Below the pieces are notes generated by a model. The model worked only from the letters and a program-made list of their open reading frames with translations, ran no database searches and was not told the origin of the DNA. DNA of 64,000 nt from contig ML133427.1 of assembly GCA_003864495.1 (NCBI GenBank), positions 2,313,247 to 2,377,246 on the forward strand, given 5' to 3'. How positions within the stretch are numbered: position 1 is the stretch's first letter; every line of letters starts with the position of its first letter. The position numbers and the translations under genes are program-made. Source of the DNA: Nemopilema nomurai (Eukaryota; Cnidaria; Scyphozoa; Rhizostomeae; Rhizostomatidae). Below are positions 12,307 through 24,600 of the stretch, in pieces.

Positions 12307-15300
12307 ATGGAAAAAGTGGAGATAATTGCACCCAAAGGTCCTTTGTTGGTAGACGAAAGAATTGAGATTAATGTCAGAAATCTGAGAGAGTTTCAAAATG
12401 TTACCTTGCGAGTGGAGTTTAAATCGGCTAAACCCCTTTTCTTCGAATCATATGGACACTATATTGCAGACAAAGGTGGAAGGCTCAACTTGTCACGCGA
12501 TTCTTCTTTCGGTGGCACATACAAAGGCAAGGACAACATGGGTTTGTTCTGGAGCATGTTGCCTATACCAGGTCAAGGTAAAGGACTAAGATTCAAGCCA
12601 AAAGATGTCACTAAACCGATGAAATTTAAAATTTTCCTGTTCGATGGACATGTGATGTCGCAGAGGGAAGCCGAAAGCGTGGAACAAGCTTTAGAAAATC
12701 TGCCAGAACCTATTGCAACAGCAGAAATTCTAAGAACATACCTAGCTGGCAATGTGGAACGTCGAGAAATAAGTGTAGGCCGAATTAGAGGGACCCTTTT
12801 TGTCCCTAAAGGAGAACGAAAGTTCCCAGGTAAGTTTAAATGCCAGTCATGGTAATTTATTCATTTTCCTTTTCAATGTACAGTTTTTTTTTACTAGTTT
12901 ATGATTTTTTTGTTTCTTTATCGGACTAATTTGAGACATTGACTTTCACTCCCGCGTTGCTTGAGAGTGGGCACGCGTTTGTGATGAGAGCGATGACTGA
13001 CTGACAAATAAACCGCATTGTTCCAGAGGAGGATCCAGACCGATGTAACCGAACAATAATGTTTAATATCCGACAGATTCCGATAATTTTATTTCTGCGT
13101 GTTGTACGGCCGCACAGCTACGACAAATCGTTTTTCCAACTGGTGCACCTCCTCGTGCGATAACACTAAATTTTAACAACATCCGGTCACCCCCCCCCCT
13201 TTTCCTGATCCATTTCTTGCCACACTCGCGCGGTTTCAGCCCCATTTTCTTTTTCCGCCATGTCTTTGCTCCTTCACTTCCGTAGCACCCTTTTGAGCCT
13301 GGTTCACACCATTGAGATACTGATTTTCTCACTGACTTTTCCCTAAAGTACTGAAAACAAAAGGACCCTTAACTATGAGAGAGAAGCCACAGCTACTGCA
13401 TACTTTGGCTCAATTGCATTGTATTGCTTGCATTGGTTGGATGGCACCCTGCAGTTATATTTGGCAATCTTGTGCAAGGAATCTTTCTTCGCCAAAGAGC
13501 GGCCAGTTTGCCTTACCTTTAGAGTAAATCAACGGATCTAAGTGGCCCGATTTAAAAATACACTGCAACTCAATACAATTCAGGCGTGCGGATTGATTGT
13601 TTAGTCAAAGTGATCACATGGGGCCGCGTCGTCTTGTATCACATCACACGAAGCGATATTTGAAGTGATCACATGAACATCTGCTGTTCTCAACCTTGAT
13701 TGTATAGCTAAAGCCTGAAATACACGATCAGTTTTTATCAGTTTTTGACTGACAGTCTTCAGTTTCACAAAAACCGATTGGAATGAGTTCACGTTTTGAT
13801 TAGATCGGCTTTTTTTACAATGGAGCTTGATCAAGAAACAACTGCTGTTGTTCTGGCTGCGGCTCTGGTCGTCAAAAAGGCGAAAATATCGAAAAAAGAA
13901 AGCAAAGACTGTTTGGGTAAAGCCATGGTTGAGTAGGAGAACTAACCTCGGTGTTTACGACACTCTTCTACAAGAGTTAAGATCGGAGGATGAAGGAGAG
14001 TATTGAAAATTTCTGAGAATGACGCCTGAAAATTTTGACGAGTTGTTGGAGCTGATTAAGGTGAACATTTCAAAATACGACACAAATATGCGTGATTCTA
14101 TCCCTGTAAGTATTCAACTAGCAGCCACTGTAAGGTATTTGGCAATCTTGCGCAAGGGGATTATAGGGGCGCCAGCTTTAAACAATGGAGTCTACATCAA
14201 TGAATAGAAATTCCATCAGTCAAAAACTGACGAAGTTGGACGTGTTCAACTTCTTCAGTCAAAAACTGAAGGTCATTAAAGCATCAGTTTTTATCAGTTT
14301 TTGCTAAATACACGATCAGTTTTTGACTGAAGACTGAAAACTGTCAGTTAAAAACTGATCGTGTATTTCAGGCTTAATGCTAGGCGCACACGTGAGTCAT
14401 ATGGCTGAGCCAAATTGGCTTGTGCCGTTTGCCTCAGCTATTTGATTCATGTGTGCGGTGAGTTTTTTGTATGAATTTTGTCTAGCGAACCAAATTCGAA
14501 AAAAACAAACCAGTTTGATAATTTCTGTCACTCGTGCCATTTGGCTTACCGTGTGCGGCAGTCTGAGTAATTTAGCTCAAGGTACCAGCGATATTACGCA
14601 TGCGCTAGTGCAACAATACGAACGTCACAATACATGTTGACAGACAAACACATTGCCATTAGAAAGGCGTTAACTAACACAACAGGACTCAACAGCACAT
14701 GTGACTATAACACGCAACTGAGATATTACGAAACATATCACACACTAAAGCCAACCGTTAAGACTGGAATACACTAGGCATTTAGTTGCCGCATTTAGTT
14801 GACTGGCATTGCCATACATTTTCAAATTATCAACATTCCGGAGTTTTCGTTTTAAAAGTTGAGCATGTTCAATATTTGGGCAATAAAATGCCCGGAAGTT
14901 CTCTTTGTATTTTCTAATCCTCGCTAATTGCTATTGTGAACTCCAGCCTTTACACTGCCAAGAGATTATTGTAGAACATTCCGTCTTTCAACAGGTGTCA
15001 TTGACATGTTTGGAAGCCATGGAGGGTTACTGGAGTTCAGAGCAGCAATATTGGCATCACGTGGTTTTGTCACCTTGGCACTGGCTTTCTTTGCCTACAA
15101 AGATCTCCCAAAAAGTTTATCCAGCATCGAACTGGAGTATTTTATAGAAGCTGTCCAATGGCTGGCAAGGCACGAGAAAGTGTATTCTTCTGGAGTCGGG
15201 TTCATAGGTGCATCACTCGGTGGCCAGCTTGCACTTCAAGTCAGTGCAGAGTGCTCTTTAATCAAAGCTGTTGTTGCGATCTCTACACCAGATTTTCTTT

Positions 15301-15767
15301 TGTTTCCAGTCACGTATAGGGGAAGATGTATCGGCCACAAAGAAGGCATCAAAAAGGAAAATTGTGCTGTTACAAAAGATAAAGTGTTTATATCATTGAA
15401 CGCAATTAAAAATTCTGACGTAACGGAAAACATTATGATCCCAATTGAAAAGATTCAAGGGAAGATTTTGATTGTTGCCGGACAGAATGACTTGTCTATC
15501 AATTCTCCTGTGTTTGTAACAAGAATGAAAAATAGACTGATTAAGCATGGTAAAAGACCTCCTTCTATTCTCCTTTACCCGGGAGCTGGTCATTTAATCG
15601 AAGTTCCTCACATGCCCATGTGTTCAGTCTCTTACCATGCATTCTATAGCTGTCTGGCGGCATGGGGAGGTGATTTGATTGAGCACTCTGCAGCCCAAGA
15701 GCATTCATGGAGCTCCATTAAAAGGTTTTTGTACGAGAATATTCAGGATATACCTAGCAAGCTATGA
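12307..15767 (+). CDS. Acyl-CoA thioesterase / BAAT family, peroxisomal type
   Basis: Two coding exons, 12307-12829 and 14995-15767, join in phase to give 431 residues, close to the ~420 of vertebrate ACOT1/2/4. The N-terminal domain (residues ~1-170) is the acyl-CoA thioester hydrolase/BAAT N-terminal fold; the rest is the alpha/beta-hydrolase BAAT C-terminal domain. The catalytic triad is visible: Ser248 in GASLGG, Asp340 in AGQND, His374 in PGAGH. The 92- and 34-residue spacings match Ser232/Asp324/His358 of human ACOTs. Serine rather than cysteine as nucleophile argues for a thioesterase rather than a bile-acid conjugating enzyme. The protein ends in SKL, the canonical peroxisomal PTS1, so hydrolysis of acyl-CoA in peroxisomes is inferred. 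ATG 12307 is the first in-frame ATG. Its intron holds the Harbinger-type element. Confidence 0.95.
13712..14374 (+). mobile_element. Non-autonomous PIF/Harbinger-type transposon with TAA target duplication
   Basis: The 663-bp element is bounded by near-perfect 26-bp terminal inverted repeats starting AGCCTGAAATACACGATCAG, with further GTTTTTGACTGA-type subterminal repeats inside both ends. It is flanked by TAA at 13709-13711 and 14375-14377, the 3-bp duplication typical of Harbinger. The interior holds a decayed transposase N-terminus: a start at about 13820 (MELDQET) and a second segment at 14019-14207 (MTPENFDELLELIKVNIS), like the N-terminal region of HARBI1-like nucleases. A stop and the missing catalytic region show it cannot encode an active transposase. 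It sits in the thioesterase intron in the sense orientation. Confidence 0.85.
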
Positions 15768-16618
15768 AACATTTTTTAACATTGCAACCATTGCTGAAAA
15801 CAATGCCATGTATTGCTTTTGCTTCTTACCTCTCCAGTGACGCACGAACCACCTTGGGCAGTGGGGCCGGCCATGGCACTTCTACTTTTGGTGAACAATA
15901 CAAAAAGACCCCTGCGATACCCAAATATGCCCTTGGCGAGCAAACAATTTGATGTGGTCATGAGCCCTTTTGATACGATCCCCACTTTCTAGGTGCTATA
16001 TACGACCCTGTACCTCTGCTGTCTCGGCCGTTCAGGGATGTGGGGGCGGGGGAGGCGGTAAGGTTGCCCCAAAATTTGTGGGGAAGAGAGGAACTTTTGG
16101 AAGCTGTCTACATCTCTTGTCGTATTGCTGGACGCTACCAGCCGTAATTATCATGTTAATTTATGCATATTAATTTCCTCGTTGTGTCCGCGTAAATAAT
16201 TGCAGGTTTACTCTTATCAGAATTGTCCGCCACCCATGTTGCTTCCTTCGTCCATCACTTGAACTGATGTGCCTGTACATTTATCTTCCAAATCTCATAG
16301 GACTACAAATGGTAAACAATGAACTGCACTTTTGAACCCTAATTAAATGCACTGTTACCCTTTGGGAATAACTTCAAAGCTTTCTTATCTATAAAACTTT
16401 AGATAGTTTTGGCCACTATGCCCAAATTTCAGGCACCCTACTTGGCTAAGAAAGCTGCTCAAATGTTAACGTGTATTTCCAATGAGAAATGTGATGGCAA
16501 TGAGAAACTCTAGCCTGATTGGCTAATATACCATATTCTGTCTATGAGGTTCTGTCTACGAAAAGAACAGACAGATTCTGTCTGTGTCCGGATTGCAAAT
16601 GACAACTCCGCATTACAA

Positions 16619-16671
16619 TAGCCTGTGTTCCAGACCCCTAACTTGAAAGTAGAGGCCTGGAACACAGGCTA
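16619..16671. repeat. 53-bp perfect-arm hairpin
   Basis: TAGCCTGTGTTCCAG at 16619-16633 is the exact reverse complement of 16657-16671, with a 23-bp loop. Such compact palindromes are usually miniature-transposon or hairpin repeat copies. No gene overlaps it. Confidence 0.7.
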
Positions 16672-17549
16672 CATAACAAATGCACCCTGTTACTCTTTAA
16701 AATGGATTAGAATTGCTGGCAAGCGTCACATGAACAGTTGAAGCTGCTGCTGGCTCCCTAACCAAATAACCTTCTACTAAACGCTTACAACTTCCTTGGA
16801 CCAAATGTGCATGCTCGCAATATCGATCATAAACGTGGGACATGGTACACAGTATTGGCATCATCTGGTCGCCAACATCACATAATAAGGCACCAAAAGT
16901 AGAAGCTAACCCTAAACATTTCAATAATAAAATAATAGTAAGAGGCCTACTAAGCAAAATAAGTTACAGAATATTCGAACTCCTTTCTTTCTACCTGTAA
17001 ACATCTATTTCTTTCTACTTGTAAAATACTAATGCTCTACAAAAATGTGCATTGTGCAGACTCAAAAAAAAAGTTTTGTTCTTGTTTGGACAAATACCTC
17101 TATAAGTAAGATATATTTTGATGTGGCAAACCCTCATTGCAGAAAAGTAGCCAACCCTGAGAAGCTGTGGCTCAAAAAGGCTCTACATATTTGCTTGTTT
17201 AACACTTCTTTTTACCCCAAATCACTGACAGTGTTGGTGAAAAATGACAGTAACCACAGACAGTAACCTACTTTTGAATAGTGCAAGTTGCAAGTGTTTA
17301 CAAAACCCAAAACAAAGTATTGGAATCAGCACCTAAATCATCCAACAGCTTTGATTTGATTTTGCCGACTAAAAAGCATTTTTAGCATTGACGTCAAACT
17401 CACGAAACTGAGCTTTAGAATCCTTGGTTCAAGATTTTCTGAAGTTTATTTGAGTATTTCCCACCTTGCTCACCTATCAACCCAAGTTCCATGCATCTCC
17501 AAAGGCTTCCCCCCATCCCCACAGTCACGTGAACTGGGGCGGATTTCAG

Positions 17550-17622
17550 AGGCAACGATTAAGGGGGGGGGGGGTATTAGATTTTGATCGGATTTTAGTG
17601 TCACGCTCTTCAGGTGCCTGGG
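17550..17622 (+). repeat. Interspersed repeat, copy 2 (poly-G block)
   Basis: Second copy of the unit at 11061-11139, with the same order of blocks: AGGCAACGAT, a G tract, GGATTTTAGTGTCACGC and TTCAGGTGCCTGGG. The flanks differ, which fits independent insertions of one family. Confidence 0.6.
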
Positions 17623-17885
17623 AAAAAATAGAAACGCCAATTTTTGAATATTTCTTTCTAACTGTAATTACTTAAATCTAAAAATAAAGAAAAACTACAA
17701 CTGACTCAACAAAAATATATAAGGACGCAACTGGAGTCATTTCATCACTACTGACTACCAAAAAAGCTATTTACCGAATCAAAAAAAAATCACCGGATAC
17801 CACAAAAATATTGGGAGGGGGGGGGGTAGTCCGTCTCTGGCCTCGAGGAACGAGACCCCCTGCACCCCCCGGTAAGCCCGTTTAT

Positions 17886-17921
17886 GGCCTTGAGGTAGGT
17901 TCCTTATAAAAAAAGCGTGTA
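17886..17921 (+). repeat. Terminal fragment of the GGTTCCTTATAA inverted-repeat element
   Basis: This short segment runs through GGTTCCTTATAAAAAAAGCG and ends in tgta. It matches the right end of the element at 42026-42532 and also includes part of its interior (ggccttgaggtag). It is a truncated copy. Confidence 0.55.
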
Positions 17922-18319
17922 ATGACTTCTGTTGGAAGGTGATCCTTGAAATCAGGACAAAGCCCATCTGCTTGGGAACTAGTTTTTGGAAATTATTGCA
18001 AAATTCATATCTTTCTTTCCAGCCTAAAAGTCTCCTTGAATTAAAGTCTCCTAAATCTCCGTATAATTAGAAAACCTTTTTTCGTTTAGGGGCCATATGC
18101 ATCAGAGGGCACAAACAGCAAGCGAGGCTCTTCAATAATGGTCACGTGGCTTCGGTCACGGTCACATGCAATCCCACCTTGAAAACATTTCCCGCAGCGA
18201 ATTTTTCTGAGCACGCTGTTATTTTCTAGACCATGGCTGAACATTTAGGACGAATTGTTGGTGCTTAAACCAAATATTATCTCTGTTTTAAAGGTTTCAA
18301 AAGTACTTCTGAGAAGAAA

Positions 18320-19505
18320 ATGTCCTTGAGGTCGAGGGTGAGTAAAGGGCCTCATTATACTTGCGAACTATAATTTATTGTATTAAGTGATTGTGAAATG
18401 TTGCTTCCATCATTTATACAATTTTAAAAAAATCCGGAAGTATTCAATTGAGCCTAATTTCTTGTTTAACATGCAGGTGTGCAATGTTGACATCTCTATA
18501 CCCACTCTTAAGTCATTCAATAGAAGGAAGTTTCTCCATTCGTCCAAGAAAAGGCCGTAGTTTGGTATCTTACAAAGGGTCAATCAATTGCACATCTGCA
18601 CAATTGAACACTGATCAAAGAATTGTTTATCATCACAGCATAGTTTATGTGGTCATATACTCACCACAACTGAGTTCACTTTAATCAGATAATGCTCTTT
18701 TCTTTTCAGTATATACTCTGTAGCTTAGTATGTAATGTTATATATATGAAAAATGGTACAATTTTAACAAAAATTTGGAATCCTTCTTTTAGAACCCCTT
18801 TTCACAAGATATGGTCATTATCTTTTTTCTATTTTTCTGGTGGCTATGTAAGTGTCTGAAAGTATAATAATAATAATGAAAGTTTTATACAGGGTAACCC
18901 CTTCAACAGATGGAGTGCTGTTATCAATGAGAGCCCTGGATCTGAAACTATGATATATAACAATAAAGCTTTATAACAAGGAAATATAATGATTATAGGT
19001 TCTGTAAGTGTGCCATATTATACTGCTTGAAACAACAATTTACCTAGTAGCTTGTAAGCTTCTAAGGCCAGCCATATTGGAAGCATATGGATAACATATA
19101 TGGTAAATGGATCTTGACCATATTTAAGACCATTGCAGAAGCTACACATTATATTTGTCTACATTTAAGCTTGGTGTTTCTTTGCAGGTCCTTTCTGCAT
19201 ACCGAGTGTTGCACCGAACAAGGCAACATGTCTTTAAGAATGATAATGTGGCACTGGAAGCAGGGAAATACAAGATCAGGGAAGAGTTCCGAAAGCACGC
19301 AAAGGAAAAAGATGTGAAGAAGGTGCAAGAGCTTGCGAAAATTGCAGAAGAGACTGCTGTACTACTTAGAAAAACAGTGGTCCAGGCAATTTTAAATGAT
19401 AAAGGAAATTACAGACTGAATATAACTGAGGATTCATTTCTACAAAATAATGTCCAGTTGGTGAAAAAGAACATGTGTGATAGGAGAGAGGAAAAACAAG
19501 CATAA
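18320..19505 (+). CDS. LYRM7: LYR motif-containing protein 7 (complex III assembly factor)
   Basis: LYRM7/MZM1L is a mitochondrial matrix chaperone that stabilises the Rieske iron-sulfur protein before insertion into respiratory complex III. Exon 1 is only 18 nt (18320-18337, MSLRSR) followed by GTGAGT; exon 2 is 19188-19505. The junction is phase 0 and the product is 111 residues, against 104 in human. The N-terminal helix carries AYR at the LYR position (VLSAYRVLHRTRQ), followed by the family-typical blocks VFKND, ALEA, KIREEF and LLRKTVVQ. It is convergent with SNX8. The tiny first exon was chosen because human LYRM7 has six residues before the matching valine. Confidence 0.92.
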
Positions 19506-21664
19506 ATTTGAAATGAGGTGTTTAATAGGTTATTTCAAAAACCATTTGTGCTTTGTAAATATGCAGCTGTTCAAATGTAGATGATAACACCACAAATTCA
19601 AAATCTGCTCTTAGGAAGAAAAGTTTAAAGTCATTTAGTTATTCTGTTTAATATAAGATTACTTCAAAGTTAAAAACTTGAAAAGCTGATATTGTGAAAG
19701 ATCCCCTTTTCAGCATTCATAGCCTGAGCAACCAATTTTTTGTTGCTGTATGAAATTGAGGAAATTTCAGAAAAAACAGATACAGGTGTGAAATTCCATG
19801 TGCCAGAGATGCCAAAGCCTGCAGGCACTTTTGAGCATCACTTACTTTTCCCTTCCGTTTCATGCAACAATCTTCAACACCAAAAGTAAGAAAAGTTTAA
19901 GGCATGTCGAATAACTTTTTAGGAAATATCTTGCAACAATATGCATAAATACAGTTTTCTAAATATTCAGTAGGGGTCTTCCTTTCACAAATAGGCTGAA
20001 CTTCTAATTTAGCAGCTTTGAATCACCTGAATGGTGTAATGCCAATTCACATTGGCAGCAAGTATAATTGTGTGATATACAAGTAGCATGCTGTATGTGC
20101 TTGTTACATTGTTTTGTTTTCAAAGCGAACTGAGTAGATTTTGATTCGTCACCAAAGTTGTTATCGCTTTTCAATGTGCAGTTGACTATAGAGCCTTCCA
20201 GTCTTTTAATTCACACTTTGAATGCCCAAGGTTTGAAATTGTGATTTACAGAATAATATATGCAGAATTAAAAGACTGCAGACTAGCCATCTTTGTTTTT
20301 TCATTTCTTCTATTTTTGCAATCACTAAAAATAAGAAGCTGACGAGGCTGTTTGATACACTAAGTAGAGCATCAAGTTTCACCAAAGCAGAGGTACAGGT
20401 TTCCTTGTACCAAGATACTTCATTGGCAAAAGAGTAAAAAAGAAGAAAAAATTGCAATGGACACATTTTGCATAATAAGCTCTAATCACAAAAGGAATTG
20501 GGAACAAAGATAGTCCAGTGTCCTTTAACCAGATTTGATTAAACAAAGTATGAGTGTGTTTATACTGAAGAGATAATTCAAAAACATGACAATTGCACTT
20601 GATTCACATAAAACCAAAAATCATAGGGAATAATATTATTGATACTTTATTTCAAAATAGAACTTAGGACACCAATTCTGTGCAAAAGAACATTTCATGA
20701 TTACTATAACTGCTTTAAGAAAAGTGTTTGGTAATATATGGAAACTATTATGGTGACATGAATAAATTTGTACTATTTCTAACTGCAATGTTAAGATTTT
20801 AATCACTCCATTATCAAAACAGAGCTCATGCAACTTCTAAGGATTTTGTTGATTGGAAGGGCTAAACTGGAACAGAAATGAATTGAAGCATGAGGGAAAT
20901 CTCTCCCTTGGCCTACTAATAAAACAAAACTATCATAGGCACGCCAGGAAAATAGAACAAGATAATAAAATTGGACTTGCTAACTGTTTTGTAGAAAATG
21001 CACTTTTTTAGTGGCAAAAACGTTTCATTATCCATCAAAAGCATTATCTAGATGAATAACCTCTCTTTTTGGAACATTGTGAGGTCATTGATGCTAGAAT
21101 TATTTTATAGCGTTGATGCTGAAAAGAAAAACAAAAATATCACAAAATGAAAACCTGAGAGCTATTCCCTTTCCAGGTTTGGGCTTTTTAAATATGAAAA
21201 ATTGATGTGCAATTTTTTAACTGGGTAAAACTAAAATAATTGGTGGGGATATCAAAATTGGACAATTCCCAATATTGCTAATCCCATAATTTAATTAAAC
21301 AAAGTCTGCATTTTGGCAGCTCACTATTTTCCATTTTATTAATTAAAGTTCAGAATTTCCTTCAAAGTATTATCTCCATAACATTTCTATTCTGCACCTA
21401 AAAGCATATATTCATATTCTGCACCTTCTCGTGTTAGGAATTAAAGATATAGCCACCAATACCTAGTATGCAGTTCTACTACTGGTGCATATTCATGCTC
21501 AAATTGCAGACTTGAATTGAATCATGTGGAATGCATCCAGATAAATTGTATAAAAATAGATGGCAAGAAGCAAAATTCCAGGGGCATATATACATAAGTG
21601 GAAGATACTAAATGGATCTTTTCATTCAGTGAAGAAAACTCTAACTCCATAATTCTGCATTTAT
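19506..21664. other. Convergent intergenic region of LYRM7 and SNX8
   Basis: AT-rich sequence with no recognisable coding exon, RNA gene or repeat structure; open frames are short and unrelated to known proteins. It should contain the 3' UTRs of both convergent genes. A minus-strand AATAAA overlaps the SNX8 stop codon (21660-21665), but I cannot tell whether it is the used polyadenylation signal. Confidence 0.5.
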
Positions 21665-24600
21665 TTAGAATGGTGGAGATCCAGCTCCTATCGGAGTGCC
21701 ACTTGGAGAAAGTTCAACTGGCAAAGTTGCATCAACTGCAGTTTTCATTTCTTGCCAGATTAGAGAAAGCTGGAACAAAAAAGATAATATATAAAAAAGG
21801 ATTTTTAATCCAAGATAAGTAGGGAATGCTTAAAAATTTTCTTACATTCTTCAAACTTACGTACAATTAATATTTATTTACAAAATTGAAAATTTTTAAA
21901 TGGAAATCTGAATCAAAAAAGTGAAACATCTCAAGGTTCTGTGGTTATGTTCAATGAATTTGGGGGTTGAGCAAAAAAGAATTAAGGTTCTTATGAAAAA
22001 ACATAAAATGGCATAAAATGCTGTTTTGCGGAATTGAAAATGAGTTGCTTTCATAAATGCAAGCCAATTCACAGTAGTACTCAATAAAAATCCTACAATA
22101 AAGATATCTTGGGATCCAGGGGACTGAATGCTGATGACAAGGAAACAAATCAATAAAACCTGGTTAGATACCAAATAGAAGATAGAAGACAATTGGTAGA
22201 AGACCAAGGTGAATGTTAGGCCAAGAATTCATGCAAAAGCTTGGCCTCCACAGCCACATGGAGAAAGAAAAGATGTGAAAGCCAAAACTTTAAGGAGAGG
22301 GTTCCTTATCGGATGGTTTGTGCCCCATAAGGACAAAAGAGCAGGAAACCAAAAAGGTAGAGAATCAAAATTATACTGTTTGTTTTGTTTCAGGGAAGAC
22401 AAAACAAAGCTTTAGGAATCTTCACAACACTTTGAAAACGGCTAAAATCCCACACAGTGAGACTTGCATCCATTATCTCAATTCCATCAGTTCCAAGGAT
22501 GAAGTTGAAACTATTTCAGTTTGGATTAAGGAAACAAGATTACATTAGAGAAATCTTAATGTGCTGTACCTCATTGTGCTTCTTAATTTGAATGGCAGTT
22601 AAGTTGCGTAGCATGTTTGCAAGGAGCTCCATATTAGCATGGATCAGTTGCGTCTCCATCTGCAAGCAATACAATGAGAAGTAATTTCTGTTTTCCATTG
22701 TGTGAATTGCATCCTCCTGCTCAACTATTCTGTGCTCAAGTTGGTCTGCTGCATCATCCATCCCCTTTACTGTGGCAGACATCCTTTTCTGTTTGTATTG
22801 CTGCATCCGGTGCAAAGCCAGCTGGTGATCCCGCAAGACTCCCTTCTCATGCCTTTCTAACAAATCCTTGATTCAGAAAACAAAAATTTAATTGTGCAAC
22901 AGTTTATTAGACTTGCAAACATATCATCAAAAAATAAAAGTTCAATGTATACGAAGGTCGAAACAGATCATTTGAAAACATTCTACTTTTAAAATCACTT
23001 AATAATTCTAGGCAACTAGGGTTATAGAATTATCGCCACTCTTCATAAACTTTTAGCCAACTGGGAAAATCGCTGACACCTAAATATTGACAATACTTTG
23101 AGTCGATTTTTCTGCTTTGACGCAAACTGGGTTTCGGGAAACATTAGAGTTGCCAAAGAAGAGAGTTTGAGTCTGAAAAAGACCCTGTAGTTCTTTGGTT
23201 CTGTGTCACTAGCAGAAGATTGAAAAAACTTGGAGCTAAAAAATTTTAACTTGAGTGACAACTTATCAAAGCAAACCTTCTGTCCTCATTTGGTTTAAAA
23301 GCTGCAAAGACAGGACTAAAAGGGCAACCATTAAAAATACATCATTTTAGAGTAAAACGGTAAAAATGACGAGTAAGCTAAACCTTGTAGGCAGTGGTCA
23401 AGTCTAGAAAGGTTGCTAAATAATCAGATACTTGGTCTTCTTCTTTCTCCCCCTAAAAATAAAAGGTGAGCAATATAATGTGTGTGCTGAGAAGGAAGGA
23501 CAAAATCAAATGCAGCAAAAAGTAAAAAACATAATAAATAATGCAGACTCAGGTTTTACTCAATTTATAAACAGGGTCAACAATTGATTTTAAAATGAAT
23601 TGATAATCCTTTGAAAGAAAATTAAAACAAACAGTTTAGGGAAACTGACCAGGAAAGATTTTTAAAAAACCACACAAAGAATACTTACATAAACCATCCC
23701 TTTTTCAGCTAAAGATCCAAAAGGTTTTGATAATGATCGAAAACCTTTTTTCAGCTTATCCCATGTATCATTTCCACCAGTTGCCCAACTAGTGCCTCCA
23801 TGTTGATCATTTGCCAAACATCTATCACATTGAAAAAAATAAATAGGAAATGCTTGGAAAAGTCAGTTGCTAATTGAAGAGTGGCGAGAGGTTGTGAGAA
23901 AGAGTGGTGGTATGACCAATGGCAAACTTTTTGTGTCTGTATAGAAAGAACTATTTACTGATACCAAGACAGACCCCAAAATCTCTGGATGAAAATGCCA
24001 AACAATATAAAGATTGTTTTCATTAACATAAATTTTGTGGGCTTTTTATCACTTTCTGACATTTGTACAAACTAAGGAGTAACAGGAAGTATCCAACATA
24101 AATTTTGTGATAAATTGTTCTAAAAATAAATTGCCTATTAACTTTATCAGAAGAGCAAAACTTTACCAGTAGAATTTACTGAAGCAATGAAATCTATTCT
24201 GATAATTTCACTTGCTCATAATTATCTTTTAACATTAAGGATAGAAAAAATAACTCACATAAGTTCTTTTGAAAAATTGTACATGTCACCTCCCATTCCT
24301 AGAAAAAACAAACTACATTAAACCATACTCCAATCAGTAATGGTGCTACCCATTTGACGAAATATTAGCAATTTTAATGCAATGGCCCAAGCATGTATTT
24401 ATTTGGTTTCCCCATGAAAAGTACATTTAGTGTGCAAACATATTACACAGGCTAAAACAGAAATGGCCATGCTCCAGCAAAACCATTTAGCAAACCAAAT
24501 CTCAAATGTATACAACAAGTTTTCTAACAGCCATAAGGTGATATTATAGTAGGAAAATATTGGAAAGTTATCAAGGTTTGATACTGAAATGAGCAAATGT

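Larger units (their letters stand above)
15768..18319. other. Intergenic, repeat-bearing stretch
   Basis: Between the thioesterase stop and the LYRM7 start I see only repeats: the short hairpin at 16619-16671, a poly-G repeat copy at 17550-17622 and an element end at 17886-17921. An 87-codon minus-strand frame at 16697-16957 is open but matches nothing I recognise. A short plus-strand frame (ATG near 18234, ten residues) lies upstream of the LYRM7 start and may be an upstream ORF in its leader. Confidence 0.5.
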
